Below the pieces are notes generated by a model that saw only the letters and a list, made by a program, of their open reading frames with translations, ran no database searches and was not told the origin of the DNA. Shown here one piece after another: positions 50,850 to 62,760 of a stretch of DNA of 64,000 nucleotides. This DNA is from Chrysaora quinquecirrha (taxonomy: Eukaryota > Cnidaria > Scyphozoa > Semaeostomeae > Pelagiidae): the NCBI GenBank assembly GCA_014526335.1, contig JACTAT010000029.1:3046105-3110104 (forward strand), written 5' to 3'. How positions within the stretch are numbered: the stretch's first letter is position 1; the number at the start of each line of letters is the position of its first letter. The position numbers and the translations under genes are program-made.

Positions 50850-53800
50850 ATGAACACCCTTTTAATTCTAATTGGAATTGCAGCATTCCTGCCCTCTTCG
50901 CTACAGGTAATAATATTTCAAATTAATTTCCTTCATTTATTTGTTTCAAATTAGTTTCCTATTTTGAAGTTAAAGTGTGAAAATCTAAAATATATTTCTG
51001 TTTCAATTGCTCGACATACATGTAACGGGCCGTGTACTGCTCATTTTTAGTAAGCCAGGCAAAAGAGCAAGAGCATGTCAAGTTTTCACTGCCTAGCGTC
51101 AAAATTGCTTTAAAATCTTCGAAATATCAGCAACTAAAAACCAGAAGCCAAGATTTCAGACTTGAAAGTAAACGTTAAGCCGAGAATCATTCCACTCTTC
51201 AGAAAGGCGAATTAGACTTCTGCTTAACCAGAGTAGTTCGAAATTGTTGCCATATAAAATCTTAGAATTTCCAGCAAGCAAAGTTGTGAATATTTTCAAG
51301 AAGAGCACTGCTTTTTTGATTTTATAGCTTTGCAGTGATTTTTTAACGCATACATCTTGCCCTGCTTTTCAACACTGTACCCTCAATTGTTCTTTTGATA
51401 ATAAGAATTGTTGCTCGCAAGTCATAATTTTGGCATGCCTAAAGCAACATTACGGTTTGCGGTTATTTTCACAAAGTTTACCTTGCCTGGCTTATCGGCT
51501 ATGATTCCGATATTAGGGCAATGCTTCCAATTTCTTCGACTCTGTACCCTAAATCATTTTTTATATTTATCTGTACATACATTTTTTGTTTTTCTGCTAC
51601 ACTTTATTCTGTTTAGCAACCTACTTAAGAGCTTCCGTGCTACAGTTGTTCAACGTTTTCATATTTCCATCCAGAATTATATGTTGCCTTAAAGGAAATT
51701 ATATGCTCTACTCTAGTCGAGCAAAATGTCGCGCGCGACATGGCTCCTAGTTTAGCCAGGCCTTATTTATTGATTGTTTTTATAGGCTTGTTACTGAATC
51801 ATTGTATCTTTTTACTTTGTAGGAGCCAGATTACATAATCATGCCATTCAGAATATTACAACGAATGGGTCTTGAAATAAAGAAAGATACTAATTTATAC
51901 AGGAGAGACGAAATTAGGAGCAAGAGAATGGTAAGACAACTAGGCGGTGTGCTCTTGAAGAATCTGGGCTTTTGGAGAGGAAAGTGCACCCTTATTCTCC
52001 CTAGGTGATGTCTTCGCAGTATTGTGGAGGATGTGCAGTAATGTGGAGGGATTTTCGCAGTAATGTGGTGGGTGTTCAGTAATGCGGAGGGATGTCTTCA
52101 GTAGTGTGGATAGATTTTCGCAGTAATATAGAGGATGTTCAGTAATGTGCAGGGCAATCTTTAAGTTATGTGGAGGGATGTCATTAGTAATGTGGAGGGT
52201 TATCTTTGTGGAGGATGTTCGTTAATGTGGAGGGCTATCTTTCAATAATGTGGTGGGTGTGGAGTAATGTAGAGGGCTATCTTTCAGTAATGTGGAGGAT
52301 ATCATCAGTATTTTGGGGGTGCGGAGTAGGTGCAGGGATATCTTGAAGTAATGTGGAGGGCTGTTACCAGTAACGTGGAGGGCTATTTTGCAGTAATGTT
52401 TGAGGATGTTCAGTAATGTGGAGGGCTATCTTGCCGTAATGGAGTGGATGCGGAGTAATGTGAAAGGCTATCTTAGAGTGATGTGAAGGGATATCATCAG
52501 TAATGTGGAGGGTTATCTTGAAGCAAGTAGAGGGATATCACAAGTAACGTGGAGGGATATCATCAGTAATGTGGAGGGTGCGGAGTAATGTGGAGGACTA
52601 TCTTGAAGTAGTGTGGAGGGCTATCATCAGTGATGTGGAGGGCTATCTTGAAGCAAGTAGAGGGATAACGTGAAGGGATATCATCAGTAATGTGGAGGGT
52701 GCGGAGTAATGTGGAGGACTATCTTGAAGTAGTGTGGAGGGCTATCATCAGTGATGTGGAGGGCTATCTTGAAGCAAGTAGAGGGATAACGTGAAGGGAT
52801 ATCATCAGTAATGTGGAGGGTGCGGAGTAATGTGGAGGACTATCTTGAAGTAGTGTGGAGGGCTATCATCAGTGATGTGGAGGGTTATCTTGAAGCAAGT
52901 AGAGGGATATCACAAGTAACGTGGAGGGATATCATCAGTAATGTGGAGGGTGCGGAGTAATGTGGAGGGCTATCCTGAAGTAGTGTGGAGGGCTATCATC
53001 AGTGATGTGGAGGGCTATCTTGAAGCAAGTAGAGGGATATCACAAGTAACGTGGAGGGATATCATCAGTAATGTGGAGGGTGCGGAGTAATGTGGAGGAC
53101 TATCTTGAAGTAGTGTGGAGGGCTATCATCAGTGATGTGGAGGGCTATCTTGAAGCAAGTAGAGGGATAACGTGAAGGGATATCATCAGTAATGTGGAGG
53201 GTGCGGAGTAATGTGGAGGACTATCTTGAAGTAGTGTGGAGGGCTATCATCAGTGATGTGGAGGGCTATCTTGAAGCAAGTAGAGGGATAACGTGAAGGG
53301 ATATCATCAGTAATGTGGAGGGTGCGGAGTAATGTGGAGGACTATCTTGAAGTAGTGTGGAGGGCTATCATCAGTGATGTGGAGGGCTATCTTGAAGCAA
53401 GTAGAGGGATATCACAAGTAACGTGGAGGGATATCATCAGTAATGTGGAGGGTGCAGAGTAATGTGGAGGGCTATCCTGAAGTAGTGTGGAGGGCTATCA
53501 TCAGTGATGTGGAGGGCTATCTTGAAGCAAGTAGAGGGATATCACAAGTAACGTGGAGGGATATCATCAGTAATGTGGAGGGTGCAGAGTAATGTGGAGG
53601 GCTATCCTGAAGTAGTGTGGAGGGCTATCATCAGTGATGTGGAGGGCTATCTTGAAGCAAGTAGAGGGATAACGTGAAGGGATATCATCAGTAATGTGGA
53701 GGGTGCGGAGTAATGTGGAGGGCTATCCTGAAGTAGTGTGGAGGGCTATCATCAGTGATGTGGAGGGCTATCTTGAAGCAAGTAGAGGGATAACGTGAAG

Positions 53801-56800
53801 GATATCATCAGTAATGTGGAGGTGCAGAGTAATGTGGAGGGCTATCCTGAAGTAGTGTGGAGGGCTATCATCAGTGATGTGGAGGGCTATCTTGAAGCAA
53901 GTAGAGGGATAACGTGAAGGGATATCATCAGTAATGTGGAGGGTGCGGAGTAATGTGGAGGACTATCTTGAAGTAGTGTGGAGGGCTATCATCAGTGATG
54001 TGGAGGGCTATCTTGAAGCAAGTAGAGGGATATCACAAGTAACGTGGAGGATATCATCAGTAATGTGGCGGGTGCAGAGTAATGTGGAGGGCTATCCTGA
54101 AGTAGTGTGGAGGGCTATCATCAGTGATGTGGAGGGCTATCTTGAAGCAAGTAGAGGGATATCACAAGTAACGTGGAGGGATATCATCAGTAATGTGGAG
54201 GGTGCAGAGTAATGTGGAGGGCTATCCTGAAGTAGTGTGGAGGGCTATCATCAGTGATGTGGAGGGCTATCTTGAAGCAAGTAGAGGGATAACGTGAAGG
54301 GATATCATCAGTAATGTGGAGGGTGCGGAGTAATGTGGAGGGCTATCCTGAAGTAGTGTGGAGGGCTATCATCAGTGATGTGGAGGGCTATCTTAAAGCA
54401 AGTAGAGGGATAACGTGAAGGGATATCATCAGTAATGTGGAGGGTGCGGAGTAATGTGGAGGGCTTTCTTGAAGTAATGTGGAGGGTTTATACCTACAGT
54501 GCTGTATTAACTATTCAAGGCTGAGCTCCAAAATTCAATGTTCCTTGTGGGGACACTTTCATGAAAAAATGGTCAGCCAACAAATATAGTGTGACTTACA
54601 GTCTTATGCTTTATATTCAATCGTTCACATTTTTACACTATCTTTATTCGTATATAATTCACAAAATTGTTGTTTCAAAGTTCAAGTTCTTCTTGTATTC
54701 TATCAGAAAAATATCGCCCTTTTATGTAGACTTTTTTATTCTTCGCAGAACATAAATTCGAACTCCAACATTCAAGTGCCAATGGAAATAGCTAAAGAAC
54801 TTGGTCTTCTGAAAGGTGGCTCAGGTGGAGGAGCAGGTGGTGGAGGAGGAGGAGGTGGTGGTGGTCAGAACTGCCCTCCTGGAGGAGGTGGCGGCGGTCT
54901 GTCTAGTATGTGTGGGAAATCCACGTCAGAGGTGTCTATGAATGGAGGTGGTGCATCCACAAGTTATCAGGGGGCTCCTGTGTTTTCTGTAGGACAATCG
55001 GCACCTGCTGGTGAGATTCATCCGGTGAGTCAGTTAATGAGCCTTTTCCATTTTCAAGACTAGTCGAAAAGAAAATGATTAGAATTCGCGGTTTTGTACC
55101 ATTTAACAACAGCTTTAACGATGATTAATGTGCGAGGGCAATAAGTATGAAACGTTATAGAATTCGGGCTCTCTCCTGGTGATAACTGGCTGCGAGTCGA
55201 TTAATCTATCTCAGGAAGCCTTGCATTAAGACGTGTGGGCTCTATGGTAGCTACACACCCTTTTTTGCATTGATTATTGCAGCTTTCCCCACCCACTCAA
55301 AGACCCTCTCTTCCTTTTGTATGTCCTTTTTTCTAACACAGCATTTGAACGGTTGCATTGCCGACTAAAAAATCTATTTCCCTGACCGCAAGAAGAATTA
55401 TTGCGGAGACAAAAACCGCGCAATGCACCACGCATCGTACTACAATGATACAATTTTAAGTAATGGTAATGTTTGGTATTAAAGGCAAAAGATAAATGCT
55501 TATTAGCATTAAAATCTTCACGTTTCTTTATTGTGGGCCAGTCTAAGAAATATTTGGCCTTTAAACGGTCATTTTGGACGTAAAAACCCTATGGCAATGA
55601 CTACTCGCTGCTCGCAGTGCTAGTCAAGACATTGATATCATTGATTTACATGACATTGATATCCCAAATGACTGCTGAGCGAATGATGCCTCAAAATTAA
55701 TTGCTGAGTTAATGATGCCACATTTGCCAGTAGTAGAAATGGAATGTTTACGGGTACTGGGTGTAACAAGCAACAATTATTCTCATCGATGTTTGTGAAT
55801 CATACGATTGCATTTTCTTTTCCTCTTTTATTTAACAATGCTCATTTCTCTTTTAGGACTTACTGACTCTCAACCTGAAAGGCAAAGATGGAAAGAAAGG
55901 AAAAGATGGACCAAATGTAAGCCAAATTTTTTTTCATTTTGAAGATGTTACTCTGTGCTTTTCATAAATGTTATATATGTTATCCTAAAAGCTAGTTTGC
56001 CACGATTCATTCCATGCATGTTTACTCCATCAAGTTCAAAGGGAATGTTATGTCATGTCGCAAGACCTTGAGTAATGCACTTCCAAGCTATGTTCGGCAA
56101 CGCTATCACATCCAATATTCTCCTTATTTACTTGTTATGTTATCCTCTCAACAACCTAGCTTTGACATCTAGTTGTAGGCCTAATGTTGCTTTGATTTTG
56201 CAGGGTCCAGCTGGAGACGCCGGTCCACAAGGACCTCAAGGCCCGCCGGTATGTAGTTAAATGATTTATCTTTCTTAACCCTATTCAGACTATTCATTTA
56301 TGAAATGAAAAAAGATGCTTAAGAAAGCTAGGAGTACCTGAAACTTTTATTTTTATTTTCTTTCATCTAGGGCCCAAAAGGCGATGCCGGTGAACCATGC
56401 AATCCTACAAAACTGCCGAGAGAGGTAGGTAGTTGGGTGCTGCTTTTTGAGACGCAAGTTTGACGAACAATGTCTTGCCACGTTGTCAGCACTTTTTTGA
56501 CAAACAAATTGCAAATTTTTGACAAACAATATTTGATTGTTTGGCCTGAACCTAACACTTGTTTCTTTTTTTCTATTTAGAAAGGATGTACGCCTGACTC
56601 AATAAGTGTCCTTACTCAGAGACTTGACAAACTGGAACGAGAATGTGTTTTGGTAGGTTGACAATTTTTATGGTGATATATGGAGTTATATTTGATAAAG
56701 TTTTCATTTTGTTTCTGTCTCTTTTAATTATAAAAGCCTTAGTTACGATTCAACGCAACCGTTCTAACCAAAGATGTGGAAGTGACTTGAATTCTGCTAT

Positions 56801-59030
56801 GTCTGTGGGGGCTTTACCCAGTTCTCCTAAGCGAGAGATGGTATTTTTTTAAGCCAAAATTCACTACTTTACAAGTATGACAGGCATTTAAAAAAACATA
56901 AATAAGTCACAATATTAGCAAGTAGAGAAAGCCCAGGAATAAAACGAAACAAAAACAGAATAATAGATGCGTGGAATTTCATATGTTACATTCCTATTTT
57001 GTAAGAACAATTTTATAGGACACGAGCCTGGATTTTGCCCAGATTTTAAGAACCATGCAAGAACATACTGAGGATGGCATTTTCATAAGCCCTAAGAATA
57101 TAAGCTTTATGAAAGTAAGACAGTCAGACTGAATGTAAAACGCAAACGAATGAAGAAATAGAAAAGCATGCTGCATTTTTACACAAACCTTGTACCACCC
57201 CAGACAGTCACTGAAAAATATAGATGTCTAAGTAACCGAGGAATTAAGAACACATACATTTCAGGCTTAAAAAGGCAAAAACGTAAGAGCAGTAAGCTGC
57301 GATCAAAATTTCCTGGTCCTTATAAAAAAAGGAGTGTAAATGGATCACGTTGCACTATGCCCCGCATTCTAAGGACCTATTTCAGACGCATGTTTCAAGT
57401 ATAAAGCTACCGATCTTACGCTATCTGGATCTTCCATTAGCATTATTCCCTCGAATTTTAGAATGTTTTCTTTATTGGAAGTTATGATTTTTGACATGTC
57501 TTTTGTAAAAAAAACTACACCAATTTAATCTTGTGTTCTTCTACGAACTTGGGTTCCGACCAGTGAGGCTGTGACCAGAGTCAGGAAAAAGTTACGGTCA
57601 CACGGTCACTGCCCGGAGGAATGTCAGTTAGAACAAAGGAAAATCTTTTGCCACACCTGAAACACGCCTATTTTTCATTGTCAAGTGAGGAAGGCTTTCA
57701 GCTAGGGGTTTTTTGTCTGGAGGAAGGTTGAACACTTTTCAGGACTCTGGCTGTGACCTAATATCACAATATGAAAGATCATTTTAAACCTTCGCTTATA
57801 GCATAGCATTCTCCTGTGTTGCCGTTGTTGATATATGCATTCTGTAATAGATTCATCTAGCAGAGGCTCGTATGTAGCATCATAAAATCCATTACAAGTT
57901 AAGAAAGTTATCTTCGTTGTATAATACTCAAATTTTTTTGCAGAACACAACAATGTTGGCTGGAATTACCCTTACTGTCGTAAACGCACTTGCACAGTCA
58001 AAACCTGAACTACACGCTAGCGACATCACACCACCAAGACCAGTCGGCGGCGGCGGTGGAGGAGGAGGTGTTGGCGGAGGCGCTGGTGGTGCCGGAGTTG
58101 GCTTCGGAGCCGGTGGTGGCGGTGGAGGAGGTGGTGGTTTCGGAATGGGAGCTGGTGGTGGTGGCAGTGCCTCAAAATCTCCTGTGCCTATTCCCGGACC
58201 AGCCCCTGCACCGTCTCCTGCACCAGCCCCAGCTCCTGCTCCTTGTGCGGCTCCTCCATGTCCAGCTCCTGCTCCGGCTCCCGCTCCGGCTCCTGCTCCA
58301 CCGCCATGTACTCCACCTGCTTGTCCAGCACCGGCTCCTGCTCCTGCACCAGCACCAGCAGCTGCACCGAGCTCACCAATAGCAGACGGCAAGAAAGGAA
58401 GTAAGTGATTTGGAGTTTAAATTTTTGGAAAAGCGACGAGAAATTGTTTTCCCAATACCTGAAATTTTAGATAATGCTTGATGTTCTACTAAAAGAGATT
58501 TATACGCATTAAGCGGTTATGGGACGATTTGCTAGGTCAATGCTGAAAAATATTCGAACCGGAGCATGACGTTCAAGGAGATGAAATTCGAATATTTTCT
58601 AGCATTGCTCGAGCAATAGTTCGATAGGCTTTATATGGTGTTCGAAAATTGTATAGAATATTTTCAAACTCTAGAAACTTAATTTGTCCATGCGCCAGCA
58701 GGTATTTCATTGTCAATGCGACCCCGGTTTATACAGTTTGAGAAACACGAGTTTTACAGACCTATTGAGAAAAAATCAGACGCCGTTGCTAGTCCGAACA
58801 GCAGTATTTTCGAACACTATAAAATAGAAATTTTTTTACTCTGTGAACGAGTGAAATAGATTATTTGAAACAAAATATGTTTCGTCTCCACAGACGCGAA
58901 TGTAGCATCTACCGTAAACATCAGCATGGATGGTAAAAATGCGGCTGGAACCCCTGATTGTCCACCAGGAAAAGAGGATGTATCCCAGGTGCAGCGACAA
59001 ATGATCAAAGCAAAAGTACCATCATGGTGA
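50850..59030 (+). CDS. Secreted short-chain collagen-like protein with Gly-rich and Pro/Ala-rich blocks
   Basis: Nine exons: 50850-50906, 51823-51930, 54749-55024, 55857-55916, 56204-56248, 56371-56424, 56581-56652, 57944-58400, 58894-59030. Total 1,266 nt, 421 residues, no frame break. Exon 1 is a signal peptide (MNTLLILIGIAAFLPSSLQ). Exon 2 is a charged helix. Exon 3 holds a polyglycine block with Cys. Exons 4-6 encode 12 uninterrupted Gly-X-Y triplets from GKDGKKGKDGPN to GDAGEP. Exons 5 and 6 are 45 and 54 nt and start with Gly codons, as in fibrillar collagen genes. Exon 7 has two Cys around a short coiled coil (SISVLTQRLDKLERE), a likely trimerisation element. Exon 8 has a Gly-rich block, then a Pro-Ala repeat with four Cys. 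The last exon has CPPG and ends VPSW. The protein probably forms a disulfide-linked trimer in extracellular matrix, cuticle or a secreted fibre. The short collagen flanked by Pro-rich sequence recalls cnidarian minicollagens, but the spaced six-Cys domain is missing. No named orthologue is recognised. Confidence 0.85.
52015..54490. repeat. 2.5-kb satellite in intron 2 of the collagen-like gene
   Basis: Made of short modules such as GTAATGTGGAGGG and CTATCATCAGTGATGTGGAG with TATCTTGAAGCAAGTAGAGG. These are organised into higher-order units of about 121 bp, and a longer form of about 133 bp that carries an extra ATATCACAAGTAACGTGGAG module. The left 500 bp is irregular; the rest is highly homogeneous. 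A 92-codon frame at 53934-54212 is a by-product. Confidence 0.92.
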
Positions 59031-60349
59031 ACGGTATACCTATCAATTTACCAGCTAATCTGGGCTGAAAATAGCGTATAGCAATGGACATTATTTTGGA
59101 CATGTTGTTCCATCTAAGATCAAAAATCGTAAATATGCAATCGAACTACCGGTATACTTGTACGTACAGCTTTGAGACGCTTAAAGACGCTTAAAGATAT
59201 CTAATGTGAAAAGGGCAGGTCTAATATTTGTTTCTGTGAAATAATATACAGTAATATTCATCTTACAGAGGTATGTAAGCCTTATGCGGAGAGAAAAGTG
59301 ATATTCATGTTGTCACAGTTGCTCCAAACGAGAAACGGCAAAGGACGAATTCAGACACGAAGTCGCAATTTTCTTGTACGAAGCTCAACATTGTCTTTTC
59401 CAATACTGCCATGTCTAAAATACATAATGTAGCTTATTAAAGACAGCCATTGTCACTTTGAAAAACTTCCAGTTGATTTTCAAAAAATACGTTGGTAAGT
59501 GGGAATTGACAAGGGCGGGGCCCAAACTACTGGGGAAATTGTGTGATTTTGGCGCTCACTACTAGGGAAGGCATTGGGCCTGCTTGAAACCTTCCCCACT
59601 CTCAGAAAGTGCCCTGCCAATGACCCAGTCATAGATATCCTATCTTGAAGACCCAAAGATCCACGTTTGAGGTTTGAGCAACTTTTACAAGCTTGCATGC
59701 ATCATGCATGCTTACTATCAGCTTGCACGCTAGGGGGTTTTCAAAACTCACGACCCAGAAAACCATTTTCTGCTTAAAATAAGAGAAGTACGCAAGAAAA
59801 ATCTTGAATGTTTCAATATTAGTCATTGGTGAAGGTAAAGGGTGCAGTCGCGGACTTTAGTGTTCCAACAGAAGGAAGCCTTGTTTCCCTGTGGACTTGT
59901 TAATATCAAAATTTGATGCGTGTTATATTTCGTTTGCTTTGTGAGATCAAGATCAATGCAACTGACAGTCAACAGTCAACAAGTTATTTTGCTGCAAGTT
60001 TGGTGTTTTTTAATCCCTGCTTTTCTAATTTCTCAATAGTATAGAGACGTAGAACAATAAGTGATGAGGTTCGTATGCTTTCTAATTTTCAAATATCGAT
60101 ATATGACTGTGAAAGATGAAAGAAAGAAGACTGGAAGAAGAGATGAATGAGGGGACCTGCAAAAAAGGCCCTTCAGGCCGTCCCTCTTCCGTCCCTCCGG
60201 GCCATGGTCAGCTTTTAAGAACGGACGCTCTGATTGGCTAGTTTGAAAATTTGCTCATTTGCATACAATGGGCTTCACAAATTCAACCAAAACACCCCGT
60301 GACCCATTGAAGCAGATACAATTCATCAAGTTGTTCTGCTACTGCAGAT

Positions 60350-60765
60350 TGCAACAGTGACTAGTTTAGGGGGTCCGCACACATACATACACACACACAA
60401 TGGGAGACCCAGGGTCCCCGTATTAGGGGTAACAAGAGCGTACACGCATCCACACACACACATGGTCAGACACCCACCCCCTGAGAATACAAGTAACAAG
60501 GGTAACAGTGGTAACAAGCCCTTAGTAGTACACATGCGTGTCCAGAGTGCTAAGGTATCAGGGGTAACAAGAGCGTACAAGCACATACACACACACATAG
60601 TCACGCACCCACCCCTGAGAATACAAGTAACAAGGGTAACAGCGGTAACAAGCCCTTAGTAGTACACATATGTGTCCAGAGTGCTAAGGTATCAGGGGTA
60701 ACAAGAGCGTACACGCATCCAAACACACACATAGTCATGCACACACACATAGTCAGGGGTAACAG
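60350..60765. repeat. 134-bp tandem repeat with CA-rich and GGGTAACA motifs
   Basis: The block CTTAGTAGTACACATGCGTG recurs 134 bp later as CTTAGTAGTACACATATGTG. Each unit carries GTATCAGGGGTAACAAGAGC, an (AC)n run and GAATACAAGTAACAAGGGTA. About three partial to full units are present. Mirror reading frames on both strands are artefacts. Confidence 0.8.
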
Positions 60766-61194
60766 AGATTTACACTAACAAAACTCTCAAATTATTTGTC
60801 CAATAACTGTTCATTGATCTTTTATATTCTAGCATACTGTAGAAGAGAGAACGTCTGAACATTAGTAGTGCCTGTAGAAAGGCATGTAAATAGTTTAATA
60901 CACTTTTTTTCAGTAAGCAACCCTGAAATCTCCTTTTTTGGCTTCTCAGTGTAATTGACATGTTTGCAAGGATGTTCTGTATAAAGAAAGGTATTTCACC
61001 AAAAAAAACTCAGCCCTAGTTGATTATTAGAAAAAAGTTTAGTTAGAACAATAGAGTGTAATAGAACTTCTCTTCTAAAGGTTTTCGGGTTACCAACAGG
61101 AGCATGCTTTTGCATAAACATGTTTTGGTGGCACTTTCAAAACTGAAACAAATTATTTTCAAGAAAACAAAAAAGGGTTAGGGATTTTAAAAAT

Positions 61195-61910
61195 ATAAGC
61201 TCGATTTATAGGCACTTTTAGCTTAGTTTTGTTTGTTTTCTATTTTTACACAATTCTCAAATTTGGCGCCAAATTTGAGAATTGTTTAAAAATAGAAAAA
61301 ACAAAACTAAAATTATGTAAGAAATAGAAAACACAAAAATTCTTTACTTTTAGCTTAGTTTTGTTTGTTTTCTATTTTTAAACAATTCTCAAATTTGGCG
61401 CCAAATTTGAGAATTGTTTAAAAATAGAAAACAAACAAAAAAACTAAAATTATGTAAGAAATAGAAAACACAAAAATTCTTTACTTTTAGCTTAGTTTCG
61501 TTTGTTGTCTATTTTTAAACAATTCTCAAATTTGGCGGCCAAATTTGAGAATTGTTTAAAAATAGACAACAAAACAAAACTAAAATTATGTAAGAAATAG
61601 AAAACACAAAAATACTTTACTTTTAGCTTAGTTTTGTTTGTTGTCTATTTTTAAACAATTCTCAAATTTGGCCGCCAAATTTGAGAATTGTTTAAAAATA
61701 GAAAACAAACAAAACTAAAATTATGTAAGAAATAGAAAACACAAAAATACTTAACTTTTAGCTTAGTTTTGTTTGTTTTCTATTTTTAAACAATTCTCAA
61801 ATTTGGCCACCAAATTTGAGAATTGTTTAAAAATAGAAAGCAAACAAAACTAAAATTATGTAAGAAATAGAAAACACAAAAATACTTTACTTTTAGCTTA
61901 GTTTTGTTTG
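61195..61910. repeat. Array of five tandem large palindromes
   Basis: Each unit of about 132-137 bp contains a near-perfect inverted repeat with arms of about 40 bp: AACAATTCTCAAATTTGG … CCAAATTTGAGAATTGTT, flanked by TTTTGTTTGTTTTCTATTTT and its inverse. Centres lie at about 61265 (GGCGCC), 61397 (GGCGCC), 61534 (GGCGGCC), 61670 (GGCCGCC) and 61805 (GGCCACC). The spacer between hairpins is ATTATGTAAGAAATAGAAAA and following. The array begins and ends in partial spacers. Confidence 0.95.
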
Positions 61911-62599
61911 TTTTTTATTTTGATAAACTGCAAAAATTGCAAGTGGATAGTAAAGTAGTCCCAGGCAAGGCATAGATAGTTTTTGTTTGTTCTCAATTGC
62001 TTTGGCGTTAAGTGACTGAGGTATGTAGGGTAACAAGCACAACAGTTCTGGAAAGAAGAGCAAGAAACCATGATTTGGATGACTGCTCACTGGGCCCAGG
62101 CAACAGATAAGGAAATTTCAATTCAGTTGAGCAGCTGACACCATTTAATCATATCATTTTTCGGCTTCCGAATCCTGGCTAGGCCATCTCACCTCACTGC
62201 AACGTTTATTTCATTCAAGAAGAGGTGCTAGTCTTGTTCTTTGTCAAAACCGTTTTGCTTATTTGCTTCTTTGCAAAAACACAATGCAGAATTTTTTTTG
62301 TTGTATCTTAGGTCTAGGCCTAGGCCTCCTGCTCTACTAGGCCTTCTTTCGCCTGAAGCCATGTATATATCTACATTTGCATTCAGCACAATTCTAGCTT
62401 AATTACAATTTGTTTCCTTGATTTGCTTGGGCCTTACTGCCCCATGATAACATTTCAGAGATAGATAATCTCAGTTCCATTTCCTCCTTGCAAATAAACT
62501 TCAATTCTGTTAGCTCGTTTCTCATAAACATCTGCCATATTGGAAACTGAGAGGGAAACCGTTGCCCGTTTTTAAGGATCTGGACGACGCATTATCGTC

Positions 62600-62760
62600 A
62601 CAGCCCTGTAAACCAATCACAGAGTAGAATTAGGGGGTATCGCCAACCAACTACCCAATCAGCGCTCTTGATACCTTTGTTACCGCAGGCATCCCCTGCC
62701 CTCTCAGCTAGCCAATCACAGGAGGCGTTCTTAAAACTTGACCACTACCCGTCCCTCCTT
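62600..62760 (+). promoter_or_regulatory. Possible promoter of the gene at 63502
   Basis: Three CCAAT-type motifs in 115 bp (AACCAATCACAG, ACCCAATCAGCG, AGCCAATCACAG) within a locally GC-richer stretch, about 750-850 bp upstream of an exon whose acceptor (63492-63493) implies a 5'-UTR intron. No TATA box is assigned. This is inference from motif clustering, and one motif lies inside the inverted repeat listed separately. Confidence 0.35.

Larger units (their letters stand above)
60205..62744. repeat. Distant inverted repeats enclosing the palindrome array
   Basis: 60205-60241 (TGGTCAGCTTTTAAGAACGG onward to GATTGGCTAG) is matched in inverse by 62708-62744 (CTAGCCAATCACAGGAGGCG onward to TTGACCA), roughly 30 of 37 positions alike. 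The 2.5 kb between them holds both tandem arrays. This could be a foldback-type element or a coincidental pair of CCAAT-containing promoter motifs. Confidence 0.4.

Noticed and set aside
53934..54212. 92-codon repetitive reading frame
   Set aside because: Lies within the intronic satellite; the period is not a multiple of three, so the frame does not persist.
60326..60659. Cys/Val-rich and Thr/His-rich mirror frames
   Set aside because: They overlap on opposite strands within the 134-bp CA-rich tandem repeat.
61195..61910. CRISPR-like array
   Set aside because: The regular repeats are animal tandem palindromes with near-identical spacers; there are no variable spacers and no cas genes.
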